From the NCBI GenBank assembly GCA_046316615.1, contig JBKDAN010000026.1:37991-101990 (forward strand): DNA of 64,000 bases, written 5' to 3'. Source of the stretch: BJHL01 sp040378885 (lineage in GTDB: Bacteria; Planctomycetota; Phycisphaerae; Phycisphaerales; UBA1924). This document shows, one piece after another, positions 26,865 to 35,798 of this stretch (the first letter of the stretch is position 1; every line of letters begins with the position of its first letter). The notes under the pieces are model-generated. The model saw only the letters and a program-made list of their open reading frames with translations, was not told where the DNA came from and searched no databases. The position numbers and the translations under genes are program-made.

Positions 26865-27482
26865 TCACTGGTCGTTACCGACAAGCACATGCGCCGCCCG
26901 CATGTACTCCTGCTCCCAACGTGCGAACGTCGGTTCCGCCACGGCGTCGAAGAACGCCTTTGCTTTCTCGACACCCCAGCCGCGTACACCCGTGCTTTCA
27001 AGGTGCTCCCACCGCTGCCACCGCGTCGATGCCGAAGCAGCCACAAACACGCGAAGATGCAGACTTTCCCTCACGCTGGCGTGCAGCGCGTGGATGCCCT
27101 CAATCACAATGATGTCCGCCGGCTGGACCCGCATGAAGCCTTCACGCCGGTGAGTGTGGAAACTCCATACGGGTACCTCACTGGTACGGCCGCGAGATAG
27201 ATCCGCGATGTTCGCAAGCAAGGTGCCGAAATCAAGATGCTGCGGCTCGTCACGCTCGTGCTCTGGCACAAGCTCGTAGTCAGGCAGGTAGTTATCTGTG
27301 CTCAGCACGCAGGTGGACAGCCGCGATGCCAGCGTGCTCTTGCCAGCACCCACCCGCCCGGTCACGCCAACGACAGCAGGACGCGCAATGCCAGCGGCCC
27401 GCTGCTGAATATGCGGCACGGCATCCACAAACGGAATGAAAGCGGGCGATGTCACGCAAAAGACCTGGTGAAAGACTGACAC
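26865..27482 (-). CDS. Uridine-kinase-like P-loop kinase
   Basis: A 205-aa protein of the phosphoribulokinase/uridine kinase family. The Walker A motif GRVGAGKST lies at 42-50; STDNYLPD follows at the place where uridine kinase has its substrate-binding D-(D/N)-x-Y; IIVIEGIHAL is the strand before the acceptor site, with the DxxR-like substitute absent. It begins unusually close to the P-loop, with about 35 leading residues of unclear origin. It is divergent from a concentrative nucleoside transporter (49 bases between starts), which supports a nucleoside kinase role, though sugar or pantothenate-type substrates cannot be excluded. Confidence 0.75.
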   Translation of the reverse strand: MSVFHQVFCVTSPAFIPFVDAVPHIQQRAAGIARPAVVGVTGRVGAGKSTLASRLSTCVLSTDNYLPDYELVPEHERDEPQHLDFGTLLANIADLSRGRTSEVPVWSFHTHRREGFMRVQPADIIVIEGIHALHASVRESLHLRVFVAASASTRWQRWEHLESTGVRGWGVEKAKAFFDAVAEPTFARWEQEYMRAAHVLVGNDQ

Positions 27483-27531
27483 GAACAGTCACTGCGGCCG
27501 ACACGACGTCCGATTGTGGTATGCTAGCGGC

Positions 27532-28809
27532 ATGCATCTGCAAGGCTTGCTGGGCGTTCTCGTACTGCTCATGATCGCGTTCGCGCTGTCAACCAGTCGT
27601 CGTCACGTCAACTGGCGACTGGTCATCTGTGGCGTGCTGCTCCAGTTTGTGCTGGCGGTGCTCCTGCTGCGGGTGCCTGGCACGGCCGACGCATTTCAAC
27701 TGTTCGCCCGCGGAGTGACCAAGGTCATCTCCTTCGCCGACGAAGGTATCCGATTCATCTTCGGCTCACTTGGAGACGCTGGCGGCGCGTGGGGTTTCGT
27801 TTTCGCGTTCAAGGTGCTGCCCATCATCATCTTCTTCGCCAGTCTGATGGCAGTCCTTTACCACCTAGGCATCATGCAGCGCGTGGTTGGCTTGGTTGCC
27901 GTTCTGCTTCGCCGCATGCTTGGCGTCACAGGCGTTGAAGCTCTTTCCGCGAGTGCCAACATCTTTGTCGGCCAGACCGAGGCTCCGCTCACCGTGCGTC
28001 CATATATCGCCACGATGACGCGATCTCAGATCATGGCCATCATGGCCGGCGGCTTTGCGACCATCGCCGGAAGCGTCATGGCGGCGTACATCGTCAAGCT
28101 TGGCGGCGATAGCGAAAGTCAGCGAGTGCTCTTCGCGACACACCTCATGACCGCAAGCGTCATGAGCGCACCCGCTGGCCTCGTCATGGCCAAGCTCATG
28201 ATGCCCGAAACCGAAACGCCCCGTGACGAGTCGTTCAAGGAGCTTCTCAACACTCCCAAGGAAACTCGCAACGTTGTCGACGCAGCCGCAGCCGGCGCAG
28301 CCGACGGCCTCAAGCTTGCGCTGAATGTCGGTGCCATGCTGCTCGCCTTTGTGGGGCTTCTGGCACTTCTCAACTGGCCCATTAGCGCCTTGAGCCAATG
28401 GGGCCCCATCGACGCGTGGCGCGTGTCCAATGGCCTCCCTGTCTTTACCTTCCAGAACATCCTCGGCGCAATCTTCCAGCCCATCGCGTGGTGCATGGGT
28501 GTGCCCTGGCGAGATTGCAGCGAGTTTGGCACGCTGTTGGGTACACAACTTGTCGCCACCGAGTTCGTCGCGTACCTCAACCTCGCAGATCACATCCAGG
28601 CGGGAACGATTGACCCCCGCACAAGCCAGATCGCGGCTTACGCCCTCTGCGGCTTTGCAAACTTCCCCAGTATCGCAATCCAGATCGGCGGTCTGAGTGC
28701 CCTTGCACCCGAACGCCGAAGCGAATTTGCCGCCATCGGTCTTCGAGCCATGGTCGCAGGCGCGCTCGCATGCTGGATGACGGGTGCCATCGCCAGCGTG
28801 CTCATCTGA
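27532..28809 (+). CDS. Concentrative nucleoside transporter (NupC/CNT family)
   Basis: Inner-membrane cation-coupled nucleoside importer, 425 aa, with about ten hydrophobic segments. Family signatures: GQTEAPLTVRPYIATMTRSQ around residues 150-170, GGFATIAGSVMAAYI after it, and EFVAYLNL plus CGFANFPSIAIQIGG near the C-terminus, which form the nucleoside-binding reentrant loops. The ATG at 27532 is preferred over the upstream GTG at 27514. Divergent from a uridine-kinase-like gene, forming an uptake-and-phosphorylation pair. Confidence 0.93.
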   Translation: MHLQGLLGVLVLLMIAFALSTSRRHVNWRLVICGVLLQFVLAVLLLRVPGTADAFQLFARGVTKVISFADEGIRFIFGSLGDAGGAWGFVFAFKVLPIIIFFASLMAVLYHLGIMQRVVGLVAVLLRRMLGVTGVEALSASANIFVGQTEAPLTVRPYIATMTRSQIMAIMAGGFATIAGSVMAAYIVKLGGDSESQRVLFATHLMTASVMSAPAGLVMAKLMMPETETPRDESFKELLNTPKETRNVVDAAAAGAADGLKLALNVGAMLLAFVGLLALLNWPISALSQWGPIDAWRVSNGLPVFTFQNILGAIFQPIAWCMGVPWRDCSEFGTLLGTQLVATEFVAYLNLADHIQAGTIDPRTSQIAAYALCGFANFPSIAIQIGGLSALAPERRSEFAAIGLRAMVAGALACWMTGAIASVLI

Positions 28810-28856
28810 GCGCCGTAGCAACCCACAATCCCGCCCACGCCGCACTATCATTTGGA

Positions 28857-29870
28857 ATGGCCACGTACTACCAGCTCGACTTCGAGAAGCCCATCGTGCA
28901 GCTTGAACAACAGATCGACGCGCTCGAGCAGCGCGTGCGGGCCGAAGCACCCGCAGGCGGCTCCAGCGATGCACTCAAGAATGAAATCGCCGCGTTGCAG
29001 CAGCAGCGGCTCGCGATGCTGGAAAAGACATACTTGCATCTCTCGCCGTGGGAGACCGTCCGCGTCGCCCGCCATCCGAATCGCCCGCAGACGCGCGACT
29101 ACCTCGCCATGATGTGCCGCGACTTCGTTGAACTGCACGGCGACCGCCGATTTGGCGAAGATCCCGCCATCGTCTGTGGCTTTGCGCGTATCGGCGCCAG
29201 CCCGGGCATGAAGGTGCTCATCGTCGGACACCAGAAGGGCAAGCAAGTATCTGAACGCCAGGCCTGCCACTTCGGCTGTGCTCACCCCGAGGGCTACCGC
29301 AAGGCACTCCGCTGCATGCAGTTGGCCGAGAAGTTTGGCGTGCCGGTCGTCACCCTCGTTGACACGCCCGGCGCATATCCGGGCCTCGGCGCCGAACAGC
29401 GCGGCCAGGCCGAAGCGATCGCGATCAACCTGCTGGAGATGAGCCGCCTGCGTACGCCCATCGTCAGTATCGTGATTGGCGAAGGTGGCAGTGGCGGTGC
29501 CCTCGGCATCGCCGTCGCGGACAAAGTCTCCATGCTCGCCAACAGTTGGTACAGCGTCATCAGCCCCGAAGGCTGCGCCGCGATTCTCTGGAAAGAAGCC
29601 AACCCCCAGACCAATAACGCGGCCGCCAAGAGCCTGCGGTTGACGGCCAAGGACAACCTCGAACTCGGCATTGTCGACGAAGTGGTCCCGGAACCGATCG
29701 GCGGTGCGCACCGCGACCCGCGGGCGACCTCGAACGCGGTCAGTGCCTGGGTGCTTGCGAAGCTCGCAGATCTGAAAAAGACCCCCATGGACCAATTGCT
29801 CGAGAACCGGTATCAGCGGTATCGGAAGCTCGGCGTGTACGTGGAGCAGAACGAGCCGGTCGGAGCGTGA
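28857..29870 (+). CDS. accA: Acetyl-CoA carboxylase carboxyltransferase subunit alpha
   Basis: Alpha subunit of the carboxyltransferase that makes malonyl-CoA for fatty-acid synthesis. The 337-aa protein opens with a coiled-coil-like segment (FEKPIVQLEQQIDALEQRV) and has the crotonase-fold lines VTLVDTPGAYPGLGAEQRGQ, IGEGGSGGALGIAVADKVSML and PEGCAAILWKEA, which bind biotin and CoA. Length is typical. The ATG at 28857 starts 47 bases after nupC. The beta subunit gene accD is not in the window. An unusual feature is that the same frame stays open for 386 bases past the stop. Confidence 0.95.
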   Translation: MATYYQLDFEKPIVQLEQQIDALEQRVRAEAPAGGSSDALKNEIAALQQQRLAMLEKTYLHLSPWETVRVARHPNRPQTRDYLAMMCRDFVELHGDRRFGEDPAIVCGFARIGASPGMKVLIVGHQKGKQVSERQACHFGCAHPEGYRKALRCMQLAEKFGVPVVTLVDTPGAYPGLGAEQRGQAEAIAINLLEMSRLRTPIVSIVIGEGGSGGALGIAVADKVSMLANSWYSVISPEGCAAILWKEANPQTNNAAAKSLRLTAKDNLELGIVDEVVPEPIGGAHRDPRATSNAVSAWVLAKLADLKKTPMDQLLENRYQRYRKLGVYVEQNEPVGA

Positions 29871-30256
29871 ACGACACACGGGAGAGCACGTGGTTCCGGA
29901 CTGAAGCTGCGGAGTAAGGCCCTGAAGACGAACATCACGCCGCTGGAAGACTGTAACTGGCATGACGCTCTGATCGAGTCAATCTCGATCAATCCATCCG
30001 CTCGCTTCACGAGCCGGGGTATTGAGAACGCGGAACAACTGCCCGATTTTTTCGTGACGATCCGGCTGGGCGGCGATAACAGCCGTGTTCAGCTTGTTTT
30101 GCGTCGATGCAGCGGGCTCCACCTGGAGTTTGGCATCGATTTGGACGTGGCTGTGATCCGCGAGAAGAAGGGTTTCCTTGTGCTATGGAACAAGGGGGTT
30201 CCTACGACGGCGACTTGGTGCGAAGCTGTCGAGTGGACCTGCTCGCCGGTTGGTAG
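29871..30256 (+). pseudogene. Protein-like reading frame with no start codon and a probable frameshift
   Basis: The frame directly after the accA TGA is open and looks coding: ...ITPLEDCNWHDALIESISI..., VTIRLGGDNSRVQLVLRR, GLHLEFGIDLDVAVIREKKGF. It has no ATG, and the only GTG (30054) is in the middle of the plausible protein. At a run of five G (30194-30198) the translation loses protein-like character; shifting frame there gives NKGGSYDGDLVRSCRVDLLAGW and a TAG at 30254-30256. It is therefore either a decaying gene, a gene with a sequencing error in the G run and an unusual start, or a frameshifted product. Family not recognised. Confidence 0.5.
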
Positions 30257-30421
30257 CCTTTGCGGCCTGAAACGCCGTGTTCCAGGACAGCTCCGGCGTG
30301 CCCCACAGTTGCGAAACTACCTTTGCCTTGGACGCTCAGGCCCGATACTCTCCCGGCCCTTTTGCTAAAGATGGGGTGCCGCGAGAGTTGTGATTCTCGC
30401 ACGCAATTGGAGGCCAGTATC

Positions 30422-31297
30422 GTGCCCAAGAAAGCTGCTGCCAAGAAGCCCGCGAGCAAGTCCGCTGCCAAGCCCGCGAAGAAGGCCGCGAGTCCGGTGG
30501 TCAAGAAGACTGCGCCAAAGAAGCCGATCGCGAAAGCGCCGGCCAAGAAAGTCGAATTGAAGAAGATCGAACCGAAAAAAGTTGAAGCCAAGAAGGCTGA
30601 AGTGAAAAAAGTTGAGGCAAAGAAGCCTGAGGTCAAAAAGGCCGATGCCAAGGGCGTGATTGCGAAAGCCGACGCCAAGACTCCGCTGCCCGCTGGCAAG
30701 AAGAACATCACTGTTGTGGAGAAGGCTGCGCCCGTGAAGAAGGTCAAGCCGCCGCTCCAACCGATCATGCCCCCCGGCATCGGTCGCCTCATTGTCGATG
30801 GCAAAGGTCCGCGCAAGCCGCTGATCGCTAGCGGTCCCAAGGCTGCTTACGTCAAGCCCCTGGGCGCGCACGGCGAGATGTACGACGAGGCTCCGGCGCC
30901 AATCGCGAAGCCGAAGACTCCGTTCAACAAAAAGCAGCTCGAAGAGTTCCGTCAGATCCTTCTGCGCAAGCGCGGCGAACTGGCGGGCGACGTTGTCGCG
31001 ATGGAAGGCGAAGCACTCCAGGGCAGCAGCGGTTCGCTCAGCAACATGCCCAGCCATATGGCCGAGCAAGGCAGCGAAGCCTACGACCAGAGCCTGTCGC
31101 TTGAACTGGCCGACAAAAACCGCAAGCTCATTCGCGAGATTGACGATGCGCTCACTCGCATCGAAGAAGCCTCGTACGGCATGTGCGAGCTGACCGGCAA
31201 GCCGATTCCCATCGACCGCTTGACCGAACTGCCGTGGGTCCGCTACACGATCGAGGCTCAGCGCGAGCTCGACCGTCAGCAGATGACTCGCGCCTGA
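30422..31297 (+). CDS. DksA/TraR-like protein with long Lys/Ala/Pro-rich N-terminal tail
   Basis: A 291-aa protein with a GTG start at 30422, 8 bases after a good GGAGG site (30409-30413). Residues 1-125 are a low-complexity tail of KKPA, KKVE and KKAE units like bacterial histone H1-like proteins. Residues about 165-291 resemble DksA/TraR: NKKQLEEFRQILLRKRGELAGDV begins a coiled coil, then DDALTRIEEASYGMCELTGKPIPIDRLTELPWVRYTIEAQRELD. Only one of the four zinc-finger cysteines remains (YGMC), and the acidic tip DxxDxA of DksA is not evident. It probably binds nucleic acid through the tail and RNA polymerase through the coiled coil; the function is inferred. Confidence 0.82.
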   Translation: MPKKAAAKKPASKSAAKPAKKAASPVVKKTAPKKPIAKAPAKKVELKKIEPKKVEAKKAEVKKVEAKKPEVKKADAKGVIAKADAKTPLPAGKKNITVVEKAAPVKKVKPPLQPIMPPGIGRLIVDGKGPRKPLIASGPKAAYVKPLGAHGEMYDEAPAPIAKPKTPFNKKQLEEFRQILLRKRGELAGDVVAMEGEALQGSSGSLSNMPSHMAEQGSEAYDQSLSLELADKNRKLIREIDDALTRIEEASYGMCELTGKPIPIDRLTELPWVRYTIEAQRELDRQQMTRA

Positions 31298-31321
31298 TTC
31301 TTCTCCGAATCTCGATACGCC

Positions 31322-32656
31322 TTAGAAATCCATCGGATACGCCGAGAACACGCCGGTCTTAAGACCTGCGAGGCTCTCTGCCATTTGGCGTCGCACCCAC
31401 GCCACTCGTGAGAGTCGATGCATCAGCAAATCGCGCGGCATCGCGAGAGCGGCATATGGCGACTGAAACCATGGTGTCAGCCATCGTGACGCTCGCGCAT
31501 AGAAAGCCACGTGATCTCGCCGCCGCTCGTCATGTGCGGCGAGTGCCGCACACACATCGTGCGGATGCTTCGCCATCGCGTCCGCCAGGCTTGCCGCATC
31601 AACAAGAGCCAGGTTCGCCCCCTGTCCAAGCTGCGGACTCATCGCATGCGCCGCATCACCCAACAGCACGGCTCGATGGTGAAACACCTGCTCACTGACT
31701 GTGTCGTGATATGTCGCAAACACCACCTGCTGCATGTCTCGCAGGTGCATCATCAATACCGCGGCGTGCGGATCCAGGGATATCAGTTCTCGCTCAAAAC
31801 GCACAAGGCCTGCCGCACGCGTTGCCTCAATGGCGTTGGCGGGCAAACTCCAGAACACGCTCATCGTCGGTTCCGCATCTCGCGCAGGCTTACCAACAGG
31901 CAGATACCCCACCATGCTTCGCGTGTCGCGATACACCTGTCGCAGCGTGCCATGCCAACGAGCATGCGCAGGCATCGGGACTGTAAACCATGCGGCGGCG
32001 TACGCGTACGGCGTTGTGCTGGTGGTGATGGATAACTGCTCGCGCAAGCGCGACCTCGCACCATCGGCGATGACCAAGAGGTCGTACGGCCCCAGCATCT
32101 GCCCCGTTGCAGCTCGCAGTGTCACATGAGAGTGACTTTGATGCACTTGAGCAATCGACAAACCAGCATGCACCCGCACTAATGGCTCTCGTGCCATCGC
32201 AGCCAGCAGCATCGCAAAGAGTGCGCCACGATGCATGCCCAGTCCGAACAGCTTCGCATCCAGATCGGCATACGCCAGATCCAGAACCGGTCGGCCCTTG
32301 TCCGTATCACCCACCAGCGCGTCAATGCGATGCCCCAAGCTCAGGGCCTCATCCAGCAAACCCAGTCTGTGCAGCACGTGCATCCCTGTCGGTTGCAAAA
32401 GCAACCCTGCCCCAACAGGAGTCAGTGGGTTGGCCCGCTCAAACACATCCACATGGCAGCCCTGACGAGCCAGCAGCGTCGCAGTTGCGGGCCCGGCAAC
32501 GCCAGCCCCGACCACCGCGACACGCAGCGGCGGCCCTTGACGAGTTGAGCCTCCGACCGACGCATTTTGGTAGTTTGCGACAGACACGACCCCACGGTAC
32601 GTCACCGCAGAACCGCGACACGCGGACTTGCGAACAGCCTTGAATGGGACTACCAT
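31322..32656 (-). CDS. FAD-dependent monooxygenase (PHBH/NahG-like)
   Basis: Flavoprotein of up to 444 aa. The dinucleotide-binding motif is VAVVGAGVAGPATATLLARQG (about 46-66), followed by VDVFERANPL; the second FAD motif is VLLGDAAHAMSPQLGQGANLALVDAASLADAM, typical of class A aromatic hydroxylases and related epoxidases. The first 44 residues before the motif are unusual and the true start may be an internal GTG. The substrate is unknown: aromatic acid, quinone precursor or isoprenoid are all possible. The start is 11 bases from the tRNA gene on the other strand. Confidence 0.85.
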   Translation of the reverse strand: MVVPFKAVRKSACRGSAVTYRGVVSVANYQNASVGGSTRQGPPLRVAVVGAGVAGPATATLLARQGCHVDVFERANPLTPVGAGLLLQPTGMHVLHRLGLLDEALSLGHRIDALVGDTDKGRPVLDLAYADLDAKLFGLGMHRGALFAMLLAAMAREPLVRVHAGLSIAQVHQSHSHVTLRAATGQMLGPYDLLVIADGARSRLREQLSITTSTTPYAYAAAWFTVPMPAHARWHGTLRQVYRDTRSMVGYLPVGKPARDAEPTMSVFWSLPANAIEATRAAGLVRFERELISLDPHAAVLMMHLRDMQQVVFATYHDTVSEQVFHHRAVLLGDAAHAMSPQLGQGANLALVDAASLADAMAKHPHDVCAALAAHDERRRDHVAFYARASRWLTPWFQSPYAALAMPRDLLMHRLSRVAWVRRQMAESLAGLKTGVFSAYPMDF

Positions 32657-32666
32657 CGAGGCCGAA

Positions 32667-32741
32667 GCCGAGGTAGCTCAGCTGGTTTAGAGCGCTGGAT
32701 TCATAACCCGGAGGTCGGCGGTTCGAGTCCGCCCCTCGGCA
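32667..32741 (+). tRNA. tRNA-Met (anticodon CAT)
   Basis: A 75-base cloverleaf can be drawn: acceptor GCCGAGG / CCTCGGC, D arm GCTC...GAGC, anticodon loop TTCATAA with CAT, and T arm GGCGG TTCGAGT CCGCC, with discriminator A at 32741. The acceptor has a normal G1-C72 pair, so it is not the initiator. The anticodon stem has an A-C mismatch next to the loop. Elongator Met is the first choice; a lysidine-modified tRNA-Ile2 (also CAT) is possible. CCA is not encoded. Confidence 0.93.
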
Positions 32742-32881
32742 TTCAAGTTTCGTACTTCTTCATGGTTGCACAGGCTCGCAGCGTGCCGTTGGTTGGCACA
32801 GTCGTGAGCCCTTTTTTTCGCTGCATCGTCCGGCAAGAGGCCGCGAGCATCCGGCCCCCGTGCTTCCTGAACAAATGAAAA

Positions 32882-32910
32882 GTGACGCGGACGAGCGTCG
32901 TCCGCGTCAC
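32882..32910 (-). terminator. Strong intrinsic terminator for the porin gene
   Basis: Perfect 13-bp inverted repeat GTGACGCGGACGA / TCGTCCGCGTCAC with a 3-base loop. Read on the minus strand it is followed by TTTTCATTTG, giving an intrinsic terminator 43 bases after the stop of the porin gene. On the plus strand the downstream sequence has no T run. Confidence 0.82.
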
Positions 32911-32952
32911 AGTAATGACAGGATCAAGCAGCAGGCAGCTTGTCCCGTTACA

Positions 32953-34422
32953 TCAGAACTTGCCCGTCAGCCAGATGCCGAAGAAGTCAACGTTCTCGCC
33001 GTTAGCATCCTTCACAACATCGCCTTTGAAGAAGTGCACGTAGCTTCCGGCGAGCGACACTTGCCGCGTAACGCTCCAATCGGCTGTCAGCGAAAGTGAA
33101 CTGCCGACGAATCGGTCATCCGACGCATCAGCAGGCACCACGATACCTACAGGCGAGAACACTGCGTCATCTTTGCTGTAGCGGAAGAACACATCCCAGC
33201 TTGCCGAGACTGTGACCGATTCCGTTGGCTTGACTGTGATGCTCGGATGAGCATCGAAGAAGTTGTAGGGCGCGAGCAGTGTCGCGTCATTGAAGTAGTT
33301 GTTTCGTGGGAAGAGCGGATTGAACGTACCCAGCGTGTCATCTGTTGGATCATCATCGCCGCTCGCCACGTTCAGCTTCAGTCCAAGGCGAGGCTTCCAC
33401 GCCGCGGTCTCAAACGTGTAGCCGGTGTTGCTCGCCACCGTCCACGCGATGATGTCTTCCGATTGTGAGGCACGGTCGAACTGCCCGAACTGAAAGACAA
33501 CTTCTGTATCATGGTCCCAGCCGTGAGCACGCCCCCACAATCGAGCACCGATGCTGTGCCGGGTTTCATCGCCAATGCCACTCGCAAATCGGGTGTTGCG
33601 ACGATCCAATCCGAGGTAGTAGAGATCGAGCCCCAACCGCTTCTCCGGCGCGAGAGGCAGCGATGAATACACGCCCCAGAAGGTCGTGTTGTCGTCTTCA
33701 CCATCGTTGAACAGCCCGGTCTTGGCTTCACCAGGTCTTACCAGAAACGCATCAAAGGTCATCTTCGACACGTTCAAAGTTGTTCGCACGCCATCAAACG
33801 TGAGCCGCGCGTTCGTCGGCTCTCGCAGCGTCACCAATCGGAACGAGCCAAAGCCCATCTCTTGACGACCCACACGAACCATGAACGAAGTATCGCCCTT
33901 CGCCACAGCCGCGGCTCGACTGTCGCCCCACACAAGGTCTCCAAACGCCTGCTGCACATCCAGGGCGTTGTCTTGATTCGCCGCCTTCAGGTACTCCTCG
34001 CCCCAGACCAGCCCCGACAGCAACTGCACAAATGCTCGTCCATGCAGTCCTGTCCGGTCACCTGCCTGCAAGTCTCCGTGCAGCAGCAAACGCTGCAGCA
34101 CGAAATCATCATGGCCCGGCCCACGCAACCCGAAGAACGGCGACGAGTAATACTCGTATCGCGTTCGAGCCTCTCCGCCCACCGACAGCGTCACATCTCC
34201 GCTTTCGTTCAGCGGTATGTTCTTGAAGTCGTCCGTCCAGTCGGCTCGCTTGCTCGGATCGGACAGATAGCTCCAATCTTCGTCATAACGAAAGAGCTTG
34301 TACGGCGGCGGCTTGAACGCACCCGGTTGATCGGACGAAGCGGTCTGCCCAAACGTTGATGTCGTCCCAGCCAGCAAGACGGCAGCGATCGCCCAAGCAC
34401 GGTGTGTGGTGTTGTGCTTCAT
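32953..34422 (-). CDS. Alginate-export-type outer-membrane porin
   Basis: A 489-aa beta-barrel protein with a signal peptide (residues 1-25, ending STFGQ). The mature part starts with a family-like segment (PYKLFRYDEDWSYLSDPSKRADWTDDFKNIPL), then LSVGGEARTRYEYY and RLLLHGDLQAG, and continues with alternating amphipathic strands to the C-terminal aromatic Phe (IWLTGKF), as expected for outer-membrane barrels. This pattern is that of the alginate_export family (AlgE-like), whose members move diverse anionic solutes; alginate itself is not implied. The start at 34422 lies 6 bases after a truncated hydrolase remnant. Confidence 0.85.
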   Translation of the reverse strand: MKHNTTHRAWAIAAVLLAGTTSTFGQTASSDQPGAFKPPPYKLFRYDEDWSYLSDPSKRADWTDDFKNIPLNESGDVTLSVGGEARTRYEYYSSPFFGLRGPGHDDFVLQRLLLHGDLQAGDRTGLHGRAFVQLLSGLVWGEEYLKAANQDNALDVQQAFGDLVWGDSRAAAVAKGDTSFMVRVGRQEMGFGSFRLVTLREPTNARLTFDGVRTTLNVSKMTFDAFLVRPGEAKTGLFNDGEDDNTTFWGVYSSLPLAPEKRLGLDLYYLGLDRRNTRFASGIGDETRHSIGARLWGRAHGWDHDTEVVFQFGQFDRASQSEDIIAWTVASNTGYTFETAAWKPRLGLKLNVASGDDDPTDDTLGTFNPLFPRNNYFNDATLLAPYNFFDAHPSITVKPTESVTVSASWDVFFRYSKDDAVFSPVGIVVPADASDDRFVGSSLSLTADWSVTRQVSLAGSYVHFFKGDVVKDANGENVDFFGIWLTGKF

Positions 34423-34427
34423 GTTGT

Positions 34428-35384
34428 TCACGCGCGGATAGCGCGACCCCTCCATGACGTGTAGTGCAGCGTGAGCGACCAACCCGGATCCATCGCAGGC
34501 AAGCTTGGATCAAGTGACTTGTGCTCCTGCGACGCGAAGACGATCTTCCCACCCACCACAGTGAGCACACTTTGAAGATCAGCGATCCGGTCTTCTTCAA
34601 CGCGGAAGTAGTCCACATCAAGCAACACGAAGTCTGCCAGTAGTCCTGGCGACAGCCGGCCCTTCTTGTTCTCTTCCCGGCTGAACCATGCGTTATCACA
34701 CCAGATCCGCAGCGCAGTTTCCCGATCGAGTCGCGTCCGCTTCGAAAGTAACTCTGCACCACCTTCACCTTTGCCCGTCACGAGCCAGCGAATGCATGCC
34801 CACGGGTTGTAGCTGCTCACGCGCGACATGTCGGTCCCCGCCCCCACCGGCACGCCGCCTTTCATGATTCGCTTGATGGGCGGTGCTTCCTCCGCGGCTC
34901 CCGAGCCATAACGCTCCAGGAATGGACTCTCCTGGAACGCGATGCGATTCTGCACCGCCACGCCGCCCTTCATCGCCGCGATGCGTTCGATATTGCGGTC
35001 ATCCAGCGACTCAGCGTGATCGCAGATCCAGTGCAGCTCATCGATCGGCGTATCGCGATGGACGCGCTCGAGCACATCCAAGTGGCGAGTGACTGTTTCG
35101 TTGTAGGTTGCGTGGAAGCGGAACGGCCACTTCTTCTGTGCCAGAAGCCGCACGACCGCCTCCAGATCCTTCTCGGCATTGGGCGGAGGAATGACCTGCG
35201 GCATGTTGAACACTTCAAAGTCATACGCCGAGCGCACCAGCATCTCCCCGCCACCCAGCAGGTAGAACATGTCATCGCCCTCGCCCACACCGTTGAAGCG
35301 CGGTGTGTAGCGTTCCGTCCACGACCGGAAGTCCTCAATTTCCTTGCCGGGACGCTGAATGAACGTGGACACGCCAATGCGCAT
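34428..35384 (-). pseudogene. Amidohydrolase (YtcJ-like) remnant, C-terminal part only
   Basis: Up to 318 codons that correspond to the C-terminal half of an amidohydrolase_3/YtcJ-like metal-dependent hydrolase (usual length about 550-650 aa). Recognisable lines are FRFHATYNETVTRHLDVLERV, ICDHAESLDDRNIERIAAM, VPVGAGTDMSRVSSYNPW, LLADFVLLDVDYFRVEEDRI and LTVVGGKIVFA. The N-terminal HxH metal-binding half is absent, so it should not be catalytic. The upstream boundary abuts another truncated gene. The reading frame itself is intact, so a shortened protein could still be made. Confidence 0.8.
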
Positions 35385-35386
35385 CG

Positions 35387-35608
35387 TCAGTTCTGGTGAT
35401 CGATGAACGCAAACACACAATTGTCAGGCGTCAGGCGTTCTCGCTTCCCGCCGGGAGCCCACGTCGGGTTCTTCGGTGCGCTTCCCGTCTGGACGCGAGC
35501 TTCGTTGTTTGCGACGTTCGAAACCATCGCGCCACCGATCGCAGCAGCGATCAGCAAAGCCGGAACCACAAGCTTCTGAGAGAGAGCCATCGGCTTCTCC
35601 TTCTTCAT
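35387..35608 (-). pseudogene. Isochorismatase-family hydrolase remnant, N-terminal part only
   Basis: Encodes MKKEKPMALSQKL..., a signal peptide or membrane anchor (VVPALLIAAAIGGAMVS), a linker, then RERLTPDNCVFAFIDHQN and a stop. LTPDNCxxxxIDHQ is the conserved start of YcaC-like isochorismatase-family hydrolases, where the sequence normally goes on for about 180 residues. Here it ends directly at the truncated amidohydrolase. YcaC-like and YtcJ-like genes are often neighbours, so one internal deletion could have joined the two 5' and 3' ends. Confidence 0.72.
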
Positions 35609-35798
35609 TCGAGCGTTCGCTCGGATCCAGTGAGCCAGCCGTGTCGAAGCCAATCGCCTCGTCGGGCACCCTTCGCACCTCGCATCGCAGATGCGATTCA
35701 CTGGTCATACCTCAGGATGGATGATCAGGCCAAAGCCGCGGAGTGGCAGGCAATCGCAGATGCCAAGTGACACCCCTTCGCTTGTACTACCCTGCTGC

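Noticed and set aside
32667..32741. Initiator tRNA
   Set aside because: The acceptor stem has a G1-C72 pair; bacterial initiator tRNA has an unpaired first position.
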